A stretch of 49,502 nt of DNA from Clostridia bacterium (GTDB lineage Bacteria; Bacillota; Clostridia; Lachnospirales; Lachnospiraceae): positions 1 through 49,502 of the forward strand of contig SAAB01000019.1 of the NCBI GenBank assembly GCA_009929615.1, read 5' to 3'. Both the position numbers and the translations under genes were made by a program. The notes under the pieces were generated by a model, which saw only the letters and a list, made by a program, of their open reading frames with translations, did not search any database and was not told the DNA's origin. This document shows, one piece after another, positions 6,884 through 15,745 of this stretch (positions within the stretch are counted from its first letter, which is position 1; the number at the start of each line of letters is the position of its first letter).

Positions 6884-7636
6884 TTATAAACGTTGAAGTT
6901 TTTCCATGGCATCCGCATCTAGCTTTGGCCATGAAGAAATATTTCCATTTAAGATAGCACGGAACATTTTATTCATAACACCCGGATTTTCAGAGTTTAA
7001 TTGTTTAAGTAATTGTTTCATATATTCACGTTTCGTATTTCCATCTGCCGGGCAGGGATTCTTGCTGATAGGCAGTTCATATTTCTTTTTAAACCCAATG
7101 ATATCCGCCTCATAAACAAAGAGTAACGGGCGAATAACGGTCAGGTCCATACGATCCAGGTAGGTCACTGGCGAATAACAATAAAAACGTCCCTCAAACA
7201 TCAACGACATAAGCATGGTTTCAACCAAATCGTCTCTATGATGTCCATAAGCGATTTTATTGCACCCGTGGGCCTTAGCGACCTCATTCAGAGAACCTTT
7301 TCGCATTTTAGCACATAAAGAACACGGATTCTTTTCCTTACGTTCTTCAAAGATAATCTGTCCAATATCTGTTTTTACAACAGTATATGGGACATCCAGG
7401 GATGCACATAATTCTGCAACCTTTTCCGTTTCAAAACCTTCAAAACCCAAATCAACAGTAATGGCTTCAATTTCAAAAGAATTCGGATAAAATCGTTTTA
7501 AACCATGTAAGGCATAAAGTAATGTTAAACTGTCTTTGCCGCCGGATATACCAATAGCAATTTTGTCACCGGGCTGAATCATCTGATAAGTGTCCACGGC
7601 TTTACGAGTGAAGCTTAAGAGTTGTTGTAATTTCAT
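6884..7636 (-). CDS. TtcA-like tRNA 2-thiocytidine / PP-loop ATPase
   Basis: This is a 250-residue PP-loop protein of the TtcA/TilS superfamily. The ATP-pyrophosphatase signature SGGKDS is at 31-36, CSLC gives Cys105 and Cys108, and a third cysteine is Cys195 (NPCPADG). This is the set that holds an iron-sulfur cluster in TtcA enzymes. A thiolation role on tRNA is inferred from the family. The reading frame stays open upstream to 8053, but I place the start at the ATG at 7634-7636: it has GAAAGG upstream, the family's N-terminus begins there, and a good promoter lies at 7699-7727. Confidence 0.87.
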   Translation of the reverse strand: MKLQQLLSFTRKAVDTYQMIQPGDKIAIGISGGKDSLTLLYALHGLKRFYPNSFEIEAITVDLGFEGFETEKVAELCASLDVPYTVVKTDIGQIIFEERKEKNPCSLCAKMRKGSLNEVAKAHGCNKIAYGHHRDDLVETMLMSLMFEGRFYCYSPVTYLDRMDLTVIRPLLFVYEADIIGFKKKYELPISKNPCPADGNTKREYMKQLLKQLNSENPGVMNKMFRAILNGNISSWPKLDADAMEKLQRL

Positions 7637-7698
7637 GAGATATAAAACCTTTCTGCAATAAATTAAACCAAGCGATGAAAATCTTAGTTTCTGTACAT

Positions 7699-7727
7699 AG
7701 TATAGCATAATCCTAGGAAATCTGCAA
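7699..7727 (-). promoter_or_regulatory. Promoter of the TtcA-like/recombinase unit
   Basis: Read leftward: TTGCAG (7727-7722), 17-base spacer, TATACT (7704-7699), with TG one base upstream of the -10 (extended -10). It supports the short start chosen for the TtcA-like gene. Confidence 0.75.
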
Positions 7728-7777
7728 TATCTTTTCGGAAAAGCTGTGTTTAACGAATAGTTATAAATAGCAGATAA

Positions 7778-7805
7778 AGGAGCCGCATAACTATCTACAG
7801 CTCCT
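7778..7805 (-). terminator. Probable terminator after rluD
   Basis: AGGAGC and GCTCCT (7778-7783 and 7800-7805) form a 6-bp stem with a 16-nt loop just past the rluD stop. The following TTTATCT on the minus strand is a poor U-tract, so efficiency is doubtful. Confidence 0.5.
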
Positions 7806-7817
7806 CTTTTTCCATTT

Positions 7818-8729
7818 TTATAGGTTTCTAAGTCTTTCAAGTAATTTTTCAAAGTATTCCGGTAATGGTGTTTCAAACTCCATGTATTCCCCTGTCGTTG
7901 GATGAACGAATCCCAATACCTTTGCATGAAGAACCTGTCCCTGAAGTTTAAACGGCTGTCTGGCCGGGCCATAAACAAGGTCACCAAGTAAAGGATGTCC
8001 GATGGATGCCATGTGTACACGAATCTGATGCGTACGGCCTGTTTCAAGTTCACATTCTATATAAGTATACTGTCCAAAACGTTCCAGTACTTTAAAGTGT
8101 GTAATGGCTGATTTACCATTTTTATAATTAACTGCCATTTTTTTTCGATCAACCGAATGGCGGCCGATAGGCGCGTCTACGGTTCCTGAATCCTGTACAA
8201 TATTATTCCATACGATTGCATGATATCTGCGGGTTATACTATGAACCTTCAACTGCTCTGCAATGCTGCTGTGGGATTTATCATTCTTACATATAATAAG
8301 CACTCCTGTCGTATCTTTATCGATACGATGGACAATTCCCGGACGCATGACGCCATTAATGGAGGAAAGTGAATCTTTGCAGTGATAAAGCAATCCATTC
8401 ACTAATGTTCCCTCGCTATGTCCCGCACTGGGATGAACGACCATGTCCTTCGGCTTATTTACCAGTAACACATCATCATCTTCGTAGATAATATCTAATT
8501 TCATGTCCTGAGCCTCAATATCCAGGCTGACAGGCTCAGGAAGGGTTATTTCTATACTCTCCCCTTCTCTAACCTTATAATTAGCTTTAACAGGCCTTAA
8601 ATCGGCTGTTATCAAGTCTTCTTTCATCAGCTTCTGTATATAGGAACGGGATGTATCCGGCATCTTGTCACTGATAAACCGGTCAATACGGATATTATTC
8701 TCTTCAGCGGCTACTATCCATTTATTCAT
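7818..8729 (-). CDS. rluD: RluD-family 23S rRNA pseudouridine synthase
   Basis: The protein has 303 residues, with an N-terminal S4 RNA-binding domain (about 12-75) and an RsuA/RluA catalytic domain containing HRIDKDTTGVLI, whose Asp is the nucleophile. GRTHQIRVH and HPLLGDLVYG further along are also family hallmarks. Such enzymes isomerise uridines in 23S rRNA. The frame opens further upstream, but the ATG at 8727-8729 is preceded by GGGAGA and gives the normal length. This start overlaps the lspA stop by 8 bases. RluD rather than another RluA member is an assignment by overall similarity. Confidence 0.92.
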   Translation of the reverse strand: MNKWIVAAEENNIRIDRFISDKMPDTSRSYIQKLMKEDLITADLRPVKANYKVREGESIEITLPEPVSLDIEAQDMKLDIIYEDDDVLLVNKPKDMVVHPSAGHSEGTLVNGLLYHCKDSLSSINGVMRPGIVHRIDKDTTGVLIICKNDKSHSSIAEQLKVHSITRRYHAIVWNNIVQDSGTVDAPIGRHSVDRKKMAVNYKNGKSAITHFKVLERFGQYTYIECELETGRTHQIRVHMASIGHPLLGDLVYGPARQPFKLQGQVLHAKVLGFVHPTTGEYMEFETPLPEYFEKLLERLRNL

Positions 8730-9228
8730 TATGTTCTCCCTTTTTCGACAATATAAAATCAAAGTCGTGTTCGTCTTTATAGATAAAAATCACGGTAATA
8801 ATCAATAATGCCGCGGCAATAACAACATACATATCTGCCACATTAAATATAGGGAAATTGATTAACTCAAAGTATATAAAATCTACCACATAATGACGGA
8901 ATATTCTGTCGATAAAGTTCCCGATGGCTCCGGCAATAACCAAAACACCAATGATTCTAAGCCATAAATATCTAGCTTCATCCGGTATGCGTCCATAAAG
9001 CCACAAGACACCGACAAGAATAATCAGTGTTGTTACAATTAAAATCGGAATCTGCCCCTGCATAATTCCCCAGACAGCCCCTCTGTTTTCATGATAGGTC
9101 AATGAAAGCACACCTTCTACAATGGGAATTGTTCCAACAGGTTTAACATTGAGCAGCACCAGATATTTGGTCAGCTGGTCTAAAGCTACAAGAATCAGAG
9201 CACTTATTATTCCTTTTAAATATTTCAT
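8722..9228 (-). CDS. lspA: Lipoprotein signal peptidase (SPase II)
   Basis: A 168-residue membrane protein with four hydrophobic segments. The two catalytic aspartates lie in GNFIDR and FNVADMYV, and YHENRGAVWG is the family's conserved NxGAAW-type box. It cleaves prolipoproteins at the lipobox cysteine. Two lipoproteins in this window (at 16569-17672 and 46011-47072) would be substrates. Its ATG overlaps the aroB stop as ATGA. Confidence 0.96.
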   Translation of the reverse strand: MKYLKGIISALILVALDQLTKYLVLLNVKPVGTIPIVEGVLSLTYHENRGAVWGIMQGQIPILIVTTLIILVGVLWLYGRIPDEARYLWLRIIGVLVIAGAIGNFIDRIFRHYVVDFIYFELINFPIFNVADMYVVIAAALLIITVIFIYKDEHDFDFILSKKGEHNE

Positions 9229-10307
9229 ATACAGGCTCCTATTCCTTTTGTAATTTCTTCATCTGAAACCTCTTTATCGATATAGGCCTCTCCAACAGCT
9301 TTCAAAAGAATGAATTTCACCTTACAACCATCCATTTTTTTATCAGACTTTGTTGTTTCCAGAATGTCCCCCGCCGCAAGGCCGCTGACATTAACCGGCA
9401 GATGAAAAGCATTAAAGGTTTCTTTTATATCCTCGAAATCCGCTTCGGTAATCCGTCCTTTATCTCTGGAAACCGCGGCAGCAACCACACTTCCTAAGGC
9501 TACGCACTCTCCATGAAGCCATTCAAAGTTCTTTAATTTTTCTACAGCATGGCCCGCTGTATGTCCGAAATTGAGCAATGCACGCTCTCCCAGTTCTTTA
9601 GGATCACGTTCTACCACATCACCTTTTACAAGACAACTCTCATACACCATGTGCTCTAAACTATCATAATCTCTTGTAAGAATTTTTTCTGCATTATCCT
9701 GAATCCAGCGATAATATGATGCATTTTTTATAAGGCCATGTTTAATAACCTCTGCCATGCCGGCACAGAGCTGACGGTCATCTAATGTTTTGAGTGTATT
9801 TAGATTCATATAAACAAGTGCCGGCTGATGAAATGCACCAACCATATTTTTATACTGCTGGAAATCCACCCCAGTTTTTCCGCCAATACTGCTGTCCACC
9901 TGTGATAACAGAGTTGTTGGAACCTGAATATACTTAATACCCCTTAAATATGTTGCCGCCGTGTATCCCGACATATCGCCGGTTACGCCGCCGCCAAGGG
10001 CAATGATAAAATCTTTCCTATCAAATTTCTCAAGAATCAGCTTCTCATAAATCTTTTCAATAACTGTCAGATTTTTATTTGCTTCACCTGCTTCAAATAC
10101 AAAATGAACAACCTTAGCAGATGCCTGACAACAAAGATTTGCCACATCCTTTAAATATAAAGGTGCTACATTGCTGTCTGTTACGATACAGATTTTCCGG
10201 CCTACTGTGCCGATTTCCTTTAGCTTTTCTACTAAATGTTCATACGAATTATCAATACAGATGTCATATATCTTTTTCTCCTGGCTGCGTATTTCGATAG
10301 TCTTCAA
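9225..10307 (-). CDS. aroB: 3-dehydroquinate synthase
   Basis: The 360-residue NAD- and zinc-dependent enzyme makes 3-dehydroquinate in the shikimate pathway. It has GGGVTGD at 105-111, PTTLLSQVDSSIGGKTG at about 130-146, and metal-ligand segments GMAEVIKHG, NFGHTAGHA and LHGECVALG. The start is TTG at 10305-10307, chosen because GAGGTG lies 8 bases upstream and no ATG or GTG fits. No other aromatic-pathway gene is adjacent. Instead it is coupled to lspA and rluD and lies behind the divIVA terminator. Confidence 0.97.
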   Translation of the reverse strand: MKTIEIRSQEKKIYDICIDNSYEHLVEKLKEIGTVGRKICIVTDSNVAPLYLKDVANLCCQASAKVVHFVFEAGEANKNLTVIEKIYEKLILEKFDRKDFIIALGGGVTGDMSGYTAATYLRGIKYIQVPTTLLSQVDSSIGGKTGVDFQQYKNMVGAFHQPALVYMNLNTLKTLDDRQLCAGMAEVIKHGLIKNASYYRWIQDNAEKILTRDYDSLEHMVYESCLVKGDVVERDPKELGERALLNFGHTAGHAVEKLKNFEWLHGECVALGSVVAAAVSRDKGRITEADFEDIKETFNAFHLPVNVSGLAAGDILETTKSDKKMDGCKVKFILLKAVGEAYIDKEVSDEEITKGIGACI

Positions 10308-10344
10308 AATATAAACACCTCTTTCCTCACAAATTAACGAAGAA

Positions 10345-10379
10345 AGAGTCTGCCAAGCTAAATAGCCCGTACAGACTCT
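10345..10379 (-). terminator. Terminator after divIVA
   Basis: AGAGTCTG (10345-10352) and CAGACTCT (10372-10379) form an 8-bp stem. On the minus strand it is followed by TTTCTTCG. It separates the division cluster from aroB. Confidence 0.7.
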
Positions 10380-10398
10380 ATATATTCGTTTTTAGGTT

Positions 10399-11025
10399 CT
10401 ATTTGTCAAAAATGCTTGCGATATCTTTAATCATTGTGTCATCATTTGATGCTACAGTTTCATCCATATCCTCTTCCGCATCTTTTGCAGCATTTGCAGC
10501 AACTTCAGCAGCGGCTTCCTGATAAACAGGCTGTGCTGTTGGTGCATCAGCAGCTACAAGATTCTCTACTTTTGCAAGTTCGATATTGAATGCTTCACTG
10601 GATAATAATTCAATCTGTGCATTAGCAAGAGATTTATACTGAGTTTTGTAAGATTCATATTTTTGAATCAGTGCTACTGTTGTAGAACGAAGATTTTCCA
10701 ACTCACGTTTTGCATCTGATACAATAGCTTCTGCACGAACCTGTGCTTCCTGTTCAATAACAGCAGCATTTGTCTTTGCTGAAGCAATCGTTTCTTCAGA
10801 TGTTGTCTCTGCAAGAACTAAAGCTTTCTGTAAAGATTTCTCAATGTCTTTGTATCGGTTCAGGCTTTCATTCAAAAGACCTGCCTTATCTCTCAATTCC
10901 ATATTCTCTCTATACAATGCTTCATAATCTGTATACAAATTTGCTAAAAAGCTGTCTACATCCGCCTTGGAATATCCCATACCGGATTTAAAGGTTTTTG
11001 CCTGCACATCAATTGGTGTTAACAT
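10399..11025 (-). CDS. divIVA: DivIVA-domain cell-division protein
   Basis: This 208-residue protein has the DivIVA N-terminal membrane-curvature domain (about 1-60, MLTPIDVQAKTFKSGMGY...DVDSFL) followed by a long coiled coil (about 55-145) and an acidic, alanine-rich tail. DivIVA proteins mark negatively curved membrane at septa and poles and recruit division or growth factors. It ends a cluster with sepF, yggT and ylmH, the same order as next to ftsZ in Gram-positives, although ftsZ is not in the window. AGGAGG lies just before the ATG. Confidence 0.92.
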   Translation of the reverse strand: MLTPIDVQAKTFKSGMGYSKADVDSFLANLYTDYEALYRENMELRDKAGLLNESLNRYKDIEKSLQKALVLAETTSEETIASAKTNAAVIEQEAQVRAEAIVSDAKRELENLRSTTVALIQKYESYKTQYKSLANAQIELLSSEAFNIELAKVENLVAADAPTAQPVYQEAAAEVAANAAKDAEEDMDETVASNDDTMIKDIASIFDK

Positions 11026-11036
11026 AGAAATTCCTC

Positions 11037-11774
11037 CTATACATATTTGTGTACTTCAATAATACACTTATTTTTCTTAGATTTATTTTTACTGTCCACA
11101 AGAACAAATTTCCCTTTATGACGAACCGATATAATGTCGCCGTCTTTGAGATTTGCTCCATTAGACGTGTTTAAACGACTGTTAATGTAAACTTGTCCTG
11201 CTTCGATTAATATACATGCCTGGGAACGTGAAAGTTTGTATGCCAGACCTATAACTGAATCCAGCCGAATAGAACTTACAGTTCCTTGTATCACTTCAAA
11301 CTTTGGTTTCGCATAAGCCTCAGGCAGTTCAATCGCTTTAACGTTGACATTGGTATGACGCACCTGACTTAATTCACTGATAAGAAAATCTCTGACTCTT
11401 TCAAGGCAGACAAGCCTGGCTGTATGTCCATCAATCAGAATATCTCCAATACAGTTTCGTTCAAGACCTAAACCGAGAACACTTCCCAGAAAATCTCTAT
11501 GACTGAGATTCTCTGCATATTTTTCATGCATCGGTGTAATCTCAAGCCAGCAAATCGGATACTCGGTGGGACTTTCAGAAAAGCAGGCAATCTTTCGCTC
11601 TGCCAATTCAAATCCACCATAAAGCTCCGGTTTCAACGCACCCTTAAATTGATTAATTAAGAGACTCTGACCGTTCATATCCAAAAAATCGGAAAAACAT
11701 GGACGATTCTGATAATAAGCCCTATCCGATAAATCTTCAAAGTGTTTCAATAATATCTGTTCTTCTTTCGTCAT
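11037..11774 (-). CDS. ylmH: YlmH-family S4 RNA-binding protein
   Basis: The protein has 245 residues with a YlmH N-terminal region (including the GSVLGLGLERNCIGDI segment) and a C-terminal S4 domain (about 175-235, with RLDSVIGLAYKLSRSQA and GQVYINSR). Homologues bind ribosomal particles and have been linked to rescue of stalled 50S complexes. Its position between yggT (4 bases upstream) and divIVA (11 bases downstream) is the standard division-cluster order. Confidence 0.92.
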   Translation of the reverse strand: MTKEEQILLKHFEDLSDRAYYQNRPCFSDFLDMNGQSLLINQFKGALKPELYGGFELAERKIACFSESPTEYPICWLEITPMHEKYAENLSHRDFLGSVLGLGLERNCIGDILIDGHTARLVCLERVRDFLISELSQVRHTNVNVKAIELPEAYAKPKFEVIQGTVSSIRLDSVIGLAYKLSRSQACILIEAGQVYINSRLNTSNGANLKDGDIISVRHKGKFVLVDSKNKSKKNKCIIEVHKYV

Positions 11775-11778
11775 AGCC

Positions 11779-12039
11779 CTACCTCAACCCATAACACATC
11801 TGAGATGCATATGCCGCCAGAAGGTATAATACAATCGGCGAAAGGTCGATACCTCTGATTTTCAAAACAGAATGTTCAATAATCCGCCGTACCGGTGCCA
11901 AAAGTGGTTCCATGATATAAACGCTCAATGCCTGAAGCTTCGGAAAAACCGGAAGCCAAGACATGATAATATATATAAAAAGTGCAATCTCAATAACACG
12001 GAAAAACCAATAGCCTGTACTTATAATATAAATGAACAA
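11779..12039 (-). CDS. yggT: YggT-family membrane protein
   Basis: An 86-residue protein with two hydrophobic segments (about 8-28 and 58-80) and the YggT hallmark WLPVFPKLQ...PLLAPVRRI between them. The molecular function is unknown. In Gram-positive division clusters this gene (ylmG) sits after sepF, as here, and has been connected to septation. It is probably membrane-embedded. Confidence 0.9.
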   Translation of the reverse strand: MFIYIISTGYWFFRVIEIALFIYIIMSWLPVFPKLQALSVYIMEPLLAPVRRIIEHSVLKIRGIDLSPIVLYLLAAYASQMCYGLR

Positions 12040-12049
12040 ATGCCCACCT

Positions 12050-12625
12050 CTAAAAATTATCGTGAAATGCAGGAATGTGAATACCTGATGAAATCACTTC
12101 CTGAATATCTCCGGAAATTTCAATAGATTCCGGTGTCACAATAAAGATATAATTTGAAATCTTCTCAATATTACCAGCCATGGCGTAGCATGAACCGGAA
12201 ATAAAATCAATAATACGCTGTGCAATCTCTAAATCAATGCCTTCCAGGTTAACTACCGCAGCCCGTCCGGATAAAAGCACATCACTAATCTCTCTGGAAT
12301 CCTCAAAAGCTGTCGGTCGAAGCACACATACTTCGCCTCTGGAAGCAGTGGATTTCATCGGAACAATCTTTCCTCTGTTAGCGGATGCTGCTGGTGCAGA
12401 ACGAAAAACCGGTTCCGGCTTTGCAGCTTTCTTTATAGGGGATTTTGTTTCCTTCACGGTCTCCGCTTTTTCTTTTTTGAAGGTTTTCTTCTTTACAACC
12501 GGTGCCGGAATATCATCAAAATCGTCCTCATAATCATCTTCGTAATCTTCGTAATCATCGTAATCGTCATATTCCTCATCATTCAATCGAATCATATTGA
12601 GAAATTTGTCAAAACCTTTACCCAT
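12050..12625 (-). CDS. sepF: Cell division protein SepF
   Basis: This 191-residue protein has the short N-terminal membrane-binding helix (GKGFDKFLNMIRL), a very acidic Asp/Glu/Tyr-rich stretch (about 16-40), a Lys/Pro-rich linker and a C-terminal SepF domain (about 95-185) with the YAMAGNIEKISNYIFIVTP segment. SepF anchors FtsZ to the membrane and shapes the septum. The acidic linker is a low-complexity DNA tract of GAT/GAA codons (about 12515-12590), long for the family. Confidence 0.94.
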   Translation of the reverse strand: MGKGFDKFLNMIRLNDEEYDDYDDYEDYEDDYEDDFDDIPAPVVKKKTFKKEKAETVKETKSPIKKAAKPEPVFRSAPAASANRGKIVPMKSTASRGEVCVLRPTAFEDSREISDVLLSGRAAVVNLEGIDLEIAQRIIDFISGSCYAMAGNIEKISNYIFIVTPESIEISGDIQEVISSGIHIPAFHDNF

Positions 12626-12640
12626 GATTTAATCTCCTAA

Positions 12641-13339
12641 CTATACATTCTTAGCATATATTCTTGCTCCGAAAATTCCTGTGCCTACTCGTACCATGGT
12701 GGCACCCTCTTCGATAGCAACTTCGTAATCTCCTGTCATTCCCATAGACAGCTCATTCATAGTAACATTATCAATGTTTTTCCCTGCAATGTCAACAGCT
12801 AATTGTTTCAAATTCTTGAAATACGGCCTGTTATCCTCAGGGTTATCTGTGAATGGTGCTACGGTCATAAGCCCTTTTATGTGAACTGCAGGGAGCTTTG
12901 CAATGTCCCTGACCAGTTGAACAACTTCATCTGTACTCAATCCAAACTTTGAAGTTTCTTCTGCTACATTCACTTCAATTAATATATCGGTTTCTACACT
13001 CTTTTTCTGAGCTTCGACACTAATCTGCTCAGCGAGACGCAGAGAATCGACAGAATGAATCAGTTTCACCTTGTCCACGATATATTTTACTTTATTTCTC
13101 TGCAAATGTCCAATCATATGCCAATTTAAAGGTTCTTTAATGATGTCTATCTTATCGCATAATTCCTGAACCTTATTTTCACCATAATCCTTAATTCCTG
13201 TTTCCATGACTTCATAGATAGCAGAAACCGGTTTTGTTTTACTGACAGCAATTAAAGTGACTTCTTCCCGCTTCCTTCCTGCACGGCTGCAGGCAGCCTG
13301 AACACGGGATTCTACATCATCTACATTCTCTTTAATCAT
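12641..13339 (-). CDS. PLP homeostasis protein (YggS family)
   Basis: The 232-residue single-domain TIM-barrel protein has the family lysine Lys34 in AVSKTKP, HMIGHLQRNK, and the C-terminal LSMGMTGDYEVAIEEGATMVRVG that holds the PLP phosphate. It keeps free pyridoxal phosphate and amino-acid pools in balance. Seven codons lie upstream in frame, but the ATG at 13337-13339 has AGGAG at 8 bases and is preferred. It sits beside sepF, as in many Gram-positive division clusters (ylmE position). Confidence 0.94.
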   Translation of the reverse strand: MIKENVDDVESRVQAACSRAGRKREEVTLIAVSKTKPVSAIYEVMETGIKDYGENKVQELCDKIDIIKEPLNWHMIGHLQRNKVKYIVDKVKLIHSVDSLRLAEQISVEAQKKSVETDILIEVNVAEETSKFGLSTDEVVQLVRDIAKLPAVHIKGLMTVAPFTDNPEDNRPYFKNLKQLAVDIAGKNIDNVTMNELSMGMTGDYEVAIEEGATMVRVGTGIFGARIYAKNV

Positions 13340-13366
13340 TTTATCATCTCCTGATTTCAATATATA

Positions 13367-14728
13367 TTAATAGACAATCTGGTCCTCGGATACCGATGAA
13401 CCATTTAAAACAACATTGTCATAAAGAGCCACACTATAACTTAAGTTTTCCTGAACAATGCAGTAATCGCTGCTCTGATGAAGAATATTAACAATTTCAA
13501 ACTGGGTATAGCCCTTATTAACATTATAGACGCCGGAAAGCTGTCCGGTTGCCCCAATTCGGAATCTTTCATCTTTGCCGCCGGAATTCACCTTGCCTAT
13601 GTAGTCACCCAGTGAAAAATCCTCCATGCTTACATAGAAATAATTTTCATCTCTATAATAGATGCCTGATGTTCTGAAATCTGCTACTGTTTCACCATTT
13701 TCGTTGGTTCTTTCACAGTAAAAACCAGACTCATAAGAGCGATTATCTTCTACCAGGTACTGTATTGGTATCTGATAAAAATCCTTTTGAATCAATGCCG
13801 ACGTCGGAATCTTCAATCCCGAGGCTTCTTCAAAAACTATTTCAATATCTACATACCGTTCAGAAATATATCGAACCATATAGTCATTTAAAGTGAGTAC
13901 ACCATAGGTGCCATCACTTCCTGTTTGTATATAAAAGTCTGAAACGGTCTGAATATTGTCTTTGCTGAAGGTCAGATTAACCGAGGTAACCTCATTCAAC
14001 TGATTTGCCTGGTTTTCCGTCAACGGAATGACAATCTGCCATGTATGACTTTTTACAAGCTTATAGGCCGGCTGGCCGGATTCGATATAAGTATAAGGGT
14101 CTATCTGATGCTTTTCATAGGTACTGTTTGATAATACCTGTTTATTAACATTTTCCACAGTTAAATTCTCGTAACCGTCATAACAGTAAGACACAATACC
14201 ACTTTGGGTCGTCTGAATAACCTGACCTCCTGAGGTATCCGCTTGATAGTCATGAATTTTTGAAGCACTTACCATCTCTGTTGAAAGACTTTGAAGATTA
14301 TAACGCAATGAATAAATCTGTGAAAACTGGCTGTCTGAATAATTTTTCGAAAAAACTGTAATTTGGTCACGAATCTCCGAATAATTTGATGACGCTGAAT
14401 AGGCATCCTCAGATGCACCATCCGCAGCTTCTGCCGGTGCATTCGCGTTCAAAAGATAAATATTTCCAGTGTTGCCAATTTTATCGCCTTCGCCCACATA
14501 GAAATTAATATAGCCACTTCCGGATGCATTAACCACTTCTTCATCCCGAATACATACACCTGTAAAAGAAGTGCTATTAACAATCTGTCCTTCTTCCACT
14601 CGGCACACAGATATATTTTCTTTCATTAAATTGACAACAACGGATATGGTCAAATAAATGAAAATAATTCCGAAAACGACAAAGCCAATATTCAGTTGAA
14701 AATTATAATTTTTTCGTTGGTCTGCCAT
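13367..14728 (-). CDS. HlyD-like single-pass membrane protein of unknown role
   Basis: The 453-residue protein has one transmembrane helix (about 13-34) followed by a large extracytoplasmic region. The segment after the helix (CRVEEGQIVNSTSFTGVC, then VVNASGSGYINFYVGEGDKIG) looks like the split lipoyl/barrel-sandwich part of HlyD-type membrane-fusion proteins. A helical stretch follows, and a second barrel half begins near QTTQSGIVSYCYDGYENL. No transporter ATPase, permease or outer-membrane partner is adjacent. It lies 27 bases upstream of the yggS gene in the division cluster, suggesting an envelope role. The exact function is not known to me. Confidence 0.7.
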   Translation of the reverse strand: MADQRKNYNFQLNIGFVVFGIIFIYLTISVVVNLMKENISVCRVEEGQIVNSTSFTGVCIRDEEVVNASGSGYINFYVGEGDKIGNTGNIYLLNANAPAEAADGASEDAYSASSNYSEIRDQITVFSKNYSDSQFSQIYSLRYNLQSLSTEMVSASKIHDYQADTSGGQVIQTTQSGIVSYCYDGYENLTVENVNKQVLSNSTYEKHQIDPYTYIESGQPAYKLVKSHTWQIVIPLTENQANQLNEVTSVNLTFSKDNIQTVSDFYIQTGSDGTYGVLTLNDYMVRYISERYVDIEIVFEEASGLKIPTSALIQKDFYQIPIQYLVEDNRSYESGFYCERTNENGETVADFRTSGIYYRDENYFYVSMEDFSLGDYIGKVNSGGKDERFRIGATGQLSGVYNVNKGYTQFEIVNILHQSSDYCIVQENLSYSVALYDNVVLNGSSVSEDQIVY

Positions 14729-14741
14729 ATTATATAACTCC

Positions 14742-15689
14742 TCAAATAAATCTCTGTAATGCCGGGCCGTTCATATAATTGAACTGCTTTCCCTGAAAAC
14801 TGCTGTTTAGTGTCATATACTCTGTAAATTCATCCTGAAGTTTCCACCAGCTCGTCTGCCAATTAGAAAAAAGGGCATCCTTTTCAGGAATACGACTAAA
14901 AAGACGTTCTATAGCAATATCCGGATTTAAATATTCCAGAAAATACCGAAGCCGTCTGAAATACTCCTCTTTTGAGCACACAGCCAGTTCGCCCCGTTGA
15001 AACAGCCTTCCCATCTCTGTCCCCTTGGCAATATATAATGAGTGAATTTTCACAAGATCATTTTGAAGAACCGAAATTAATTTGCTTGTTTCAACAGCAT
15101 CAGTCAACTCATCTCCCGGTAAATTCAAAATAACGTGGGTACAAAGAAAAAAGCCCCGACGCTTGATGCGCAGACAGCTATCCACATATTCTGCCAGTCC
15201 ATGTCCTCGTTGTATAGAAGCAAGTGTATGATAATTTGCTGATTGAAGTCCAAGTTCAATGCCAATCGGAATCCCTGTCTTTTCAGAAAAAGCGGACAGC
15301 ATATCCAGATAGTCCTCGCGAATACAGTCTGGTCGTGTTGATATATCAATTTCTACAATATCATCAACCCGGCGTACCTCTTCAAGATAATCCGAAAGCT
15401 GCTTCAAAGGCATAAAGGTATTCGTGTAATTTTGAAAGTAGGCAATAAACTTCTCTGCTTTATATCGTTTATGAATATATTCTTTCGTATGTTCAAGCTG
15501 GCTGACCACAGAAATAGAAGATGCCATGGCCTCAAATCCTGTACCATCCGCACTGCAGAACGTACATCCCGAACCATCGATACGATTCGGACAGCTGACC
15601 GGTAAATTGACCGGAAGTTTATATACTTTTGTATAATAATGCTTTTTTAAAAAATCTGAATATTTATAGTACAAACTATTTTCACCCAT
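14742..15689 (-). CDS. Radical SAM protein (YhcC / TIGR01212-like)
   Basis: This 315-residue protein carries the radical SAM cysteines as C-x8-C-x2-C within CPNRIDGSGCTFC (about 33-45), followed by YFQNYTNTF and IDISTRPDCI typical of the YhcC family. The physiological reaction is not established. The start is ambiguous. The ATG at 15687-15689 has no ribosome binding site and lies about 9 bases from a TATAAT, so it might be leaderless. A TTG at codon 6 (15672-15674) has GGGTGA upstream. Confidence 0.85.
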   Translation of the reverse strand: MGENSLYYKYSDFLKKHYYTKVYKLPVNLPVSCPNRIDGSGCTFCSADGTGFEAMASSISVVSQLEHTKEYIHKRYKAEKFIAYFQNYTNTFMPLKQLSDYLEEVRRVDDIVEIDISTRPDCIREDYLDMLSAFSEKTGIPIGIELGLQSANYHTLASIQRGHGLAEYVDSCLRIKRRGFFLCTHVILNLPGDELTDAVETSKLISVLQNDLVKIHSLYIAKGTEMGRLFQRGELAVCSKEEYFRRLRYFLEYLNPDIAIERLFSRIPEKDALFSNWQTSWWKLQDEFTEYMTLNSSFQGKQFNYMNGPALQRFI

Positions 15690-15697
15690 ATCTTAGT

Positions 15698-15726
15698 ATT
15701 ATATATGTTTTTTATCAGGATTTAAA
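15698..15726 (-). promoter_or_regulatory. Candidate promoter of the radical SAM/division operon
   Basis: Leftward TTTAAA (15726-15721), 17-base spacer, TATAAT (15703-15698). The -10 is perfect and the -35 weak. It lies immediately in front of the operon's first gene. Confidence 0.5.
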
Positions 15727-15745
15727 GTCTAAATTGGATTTTATG

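Noticed and set aside
7637-8053. N-terminal extension of the TtcA-like protein
   Set aside because: The extension is antisense-like or intergenic sequence, overlaps rluD and its terminator, and precedes both the gene's promoter and its ribosome binding site.
12515-12590. Repetitive tract that looks like a microsatellite
   Set aside because: It encodes the acidic SepF linker. The repetition follows from GAT/GAA/TAC codon use.
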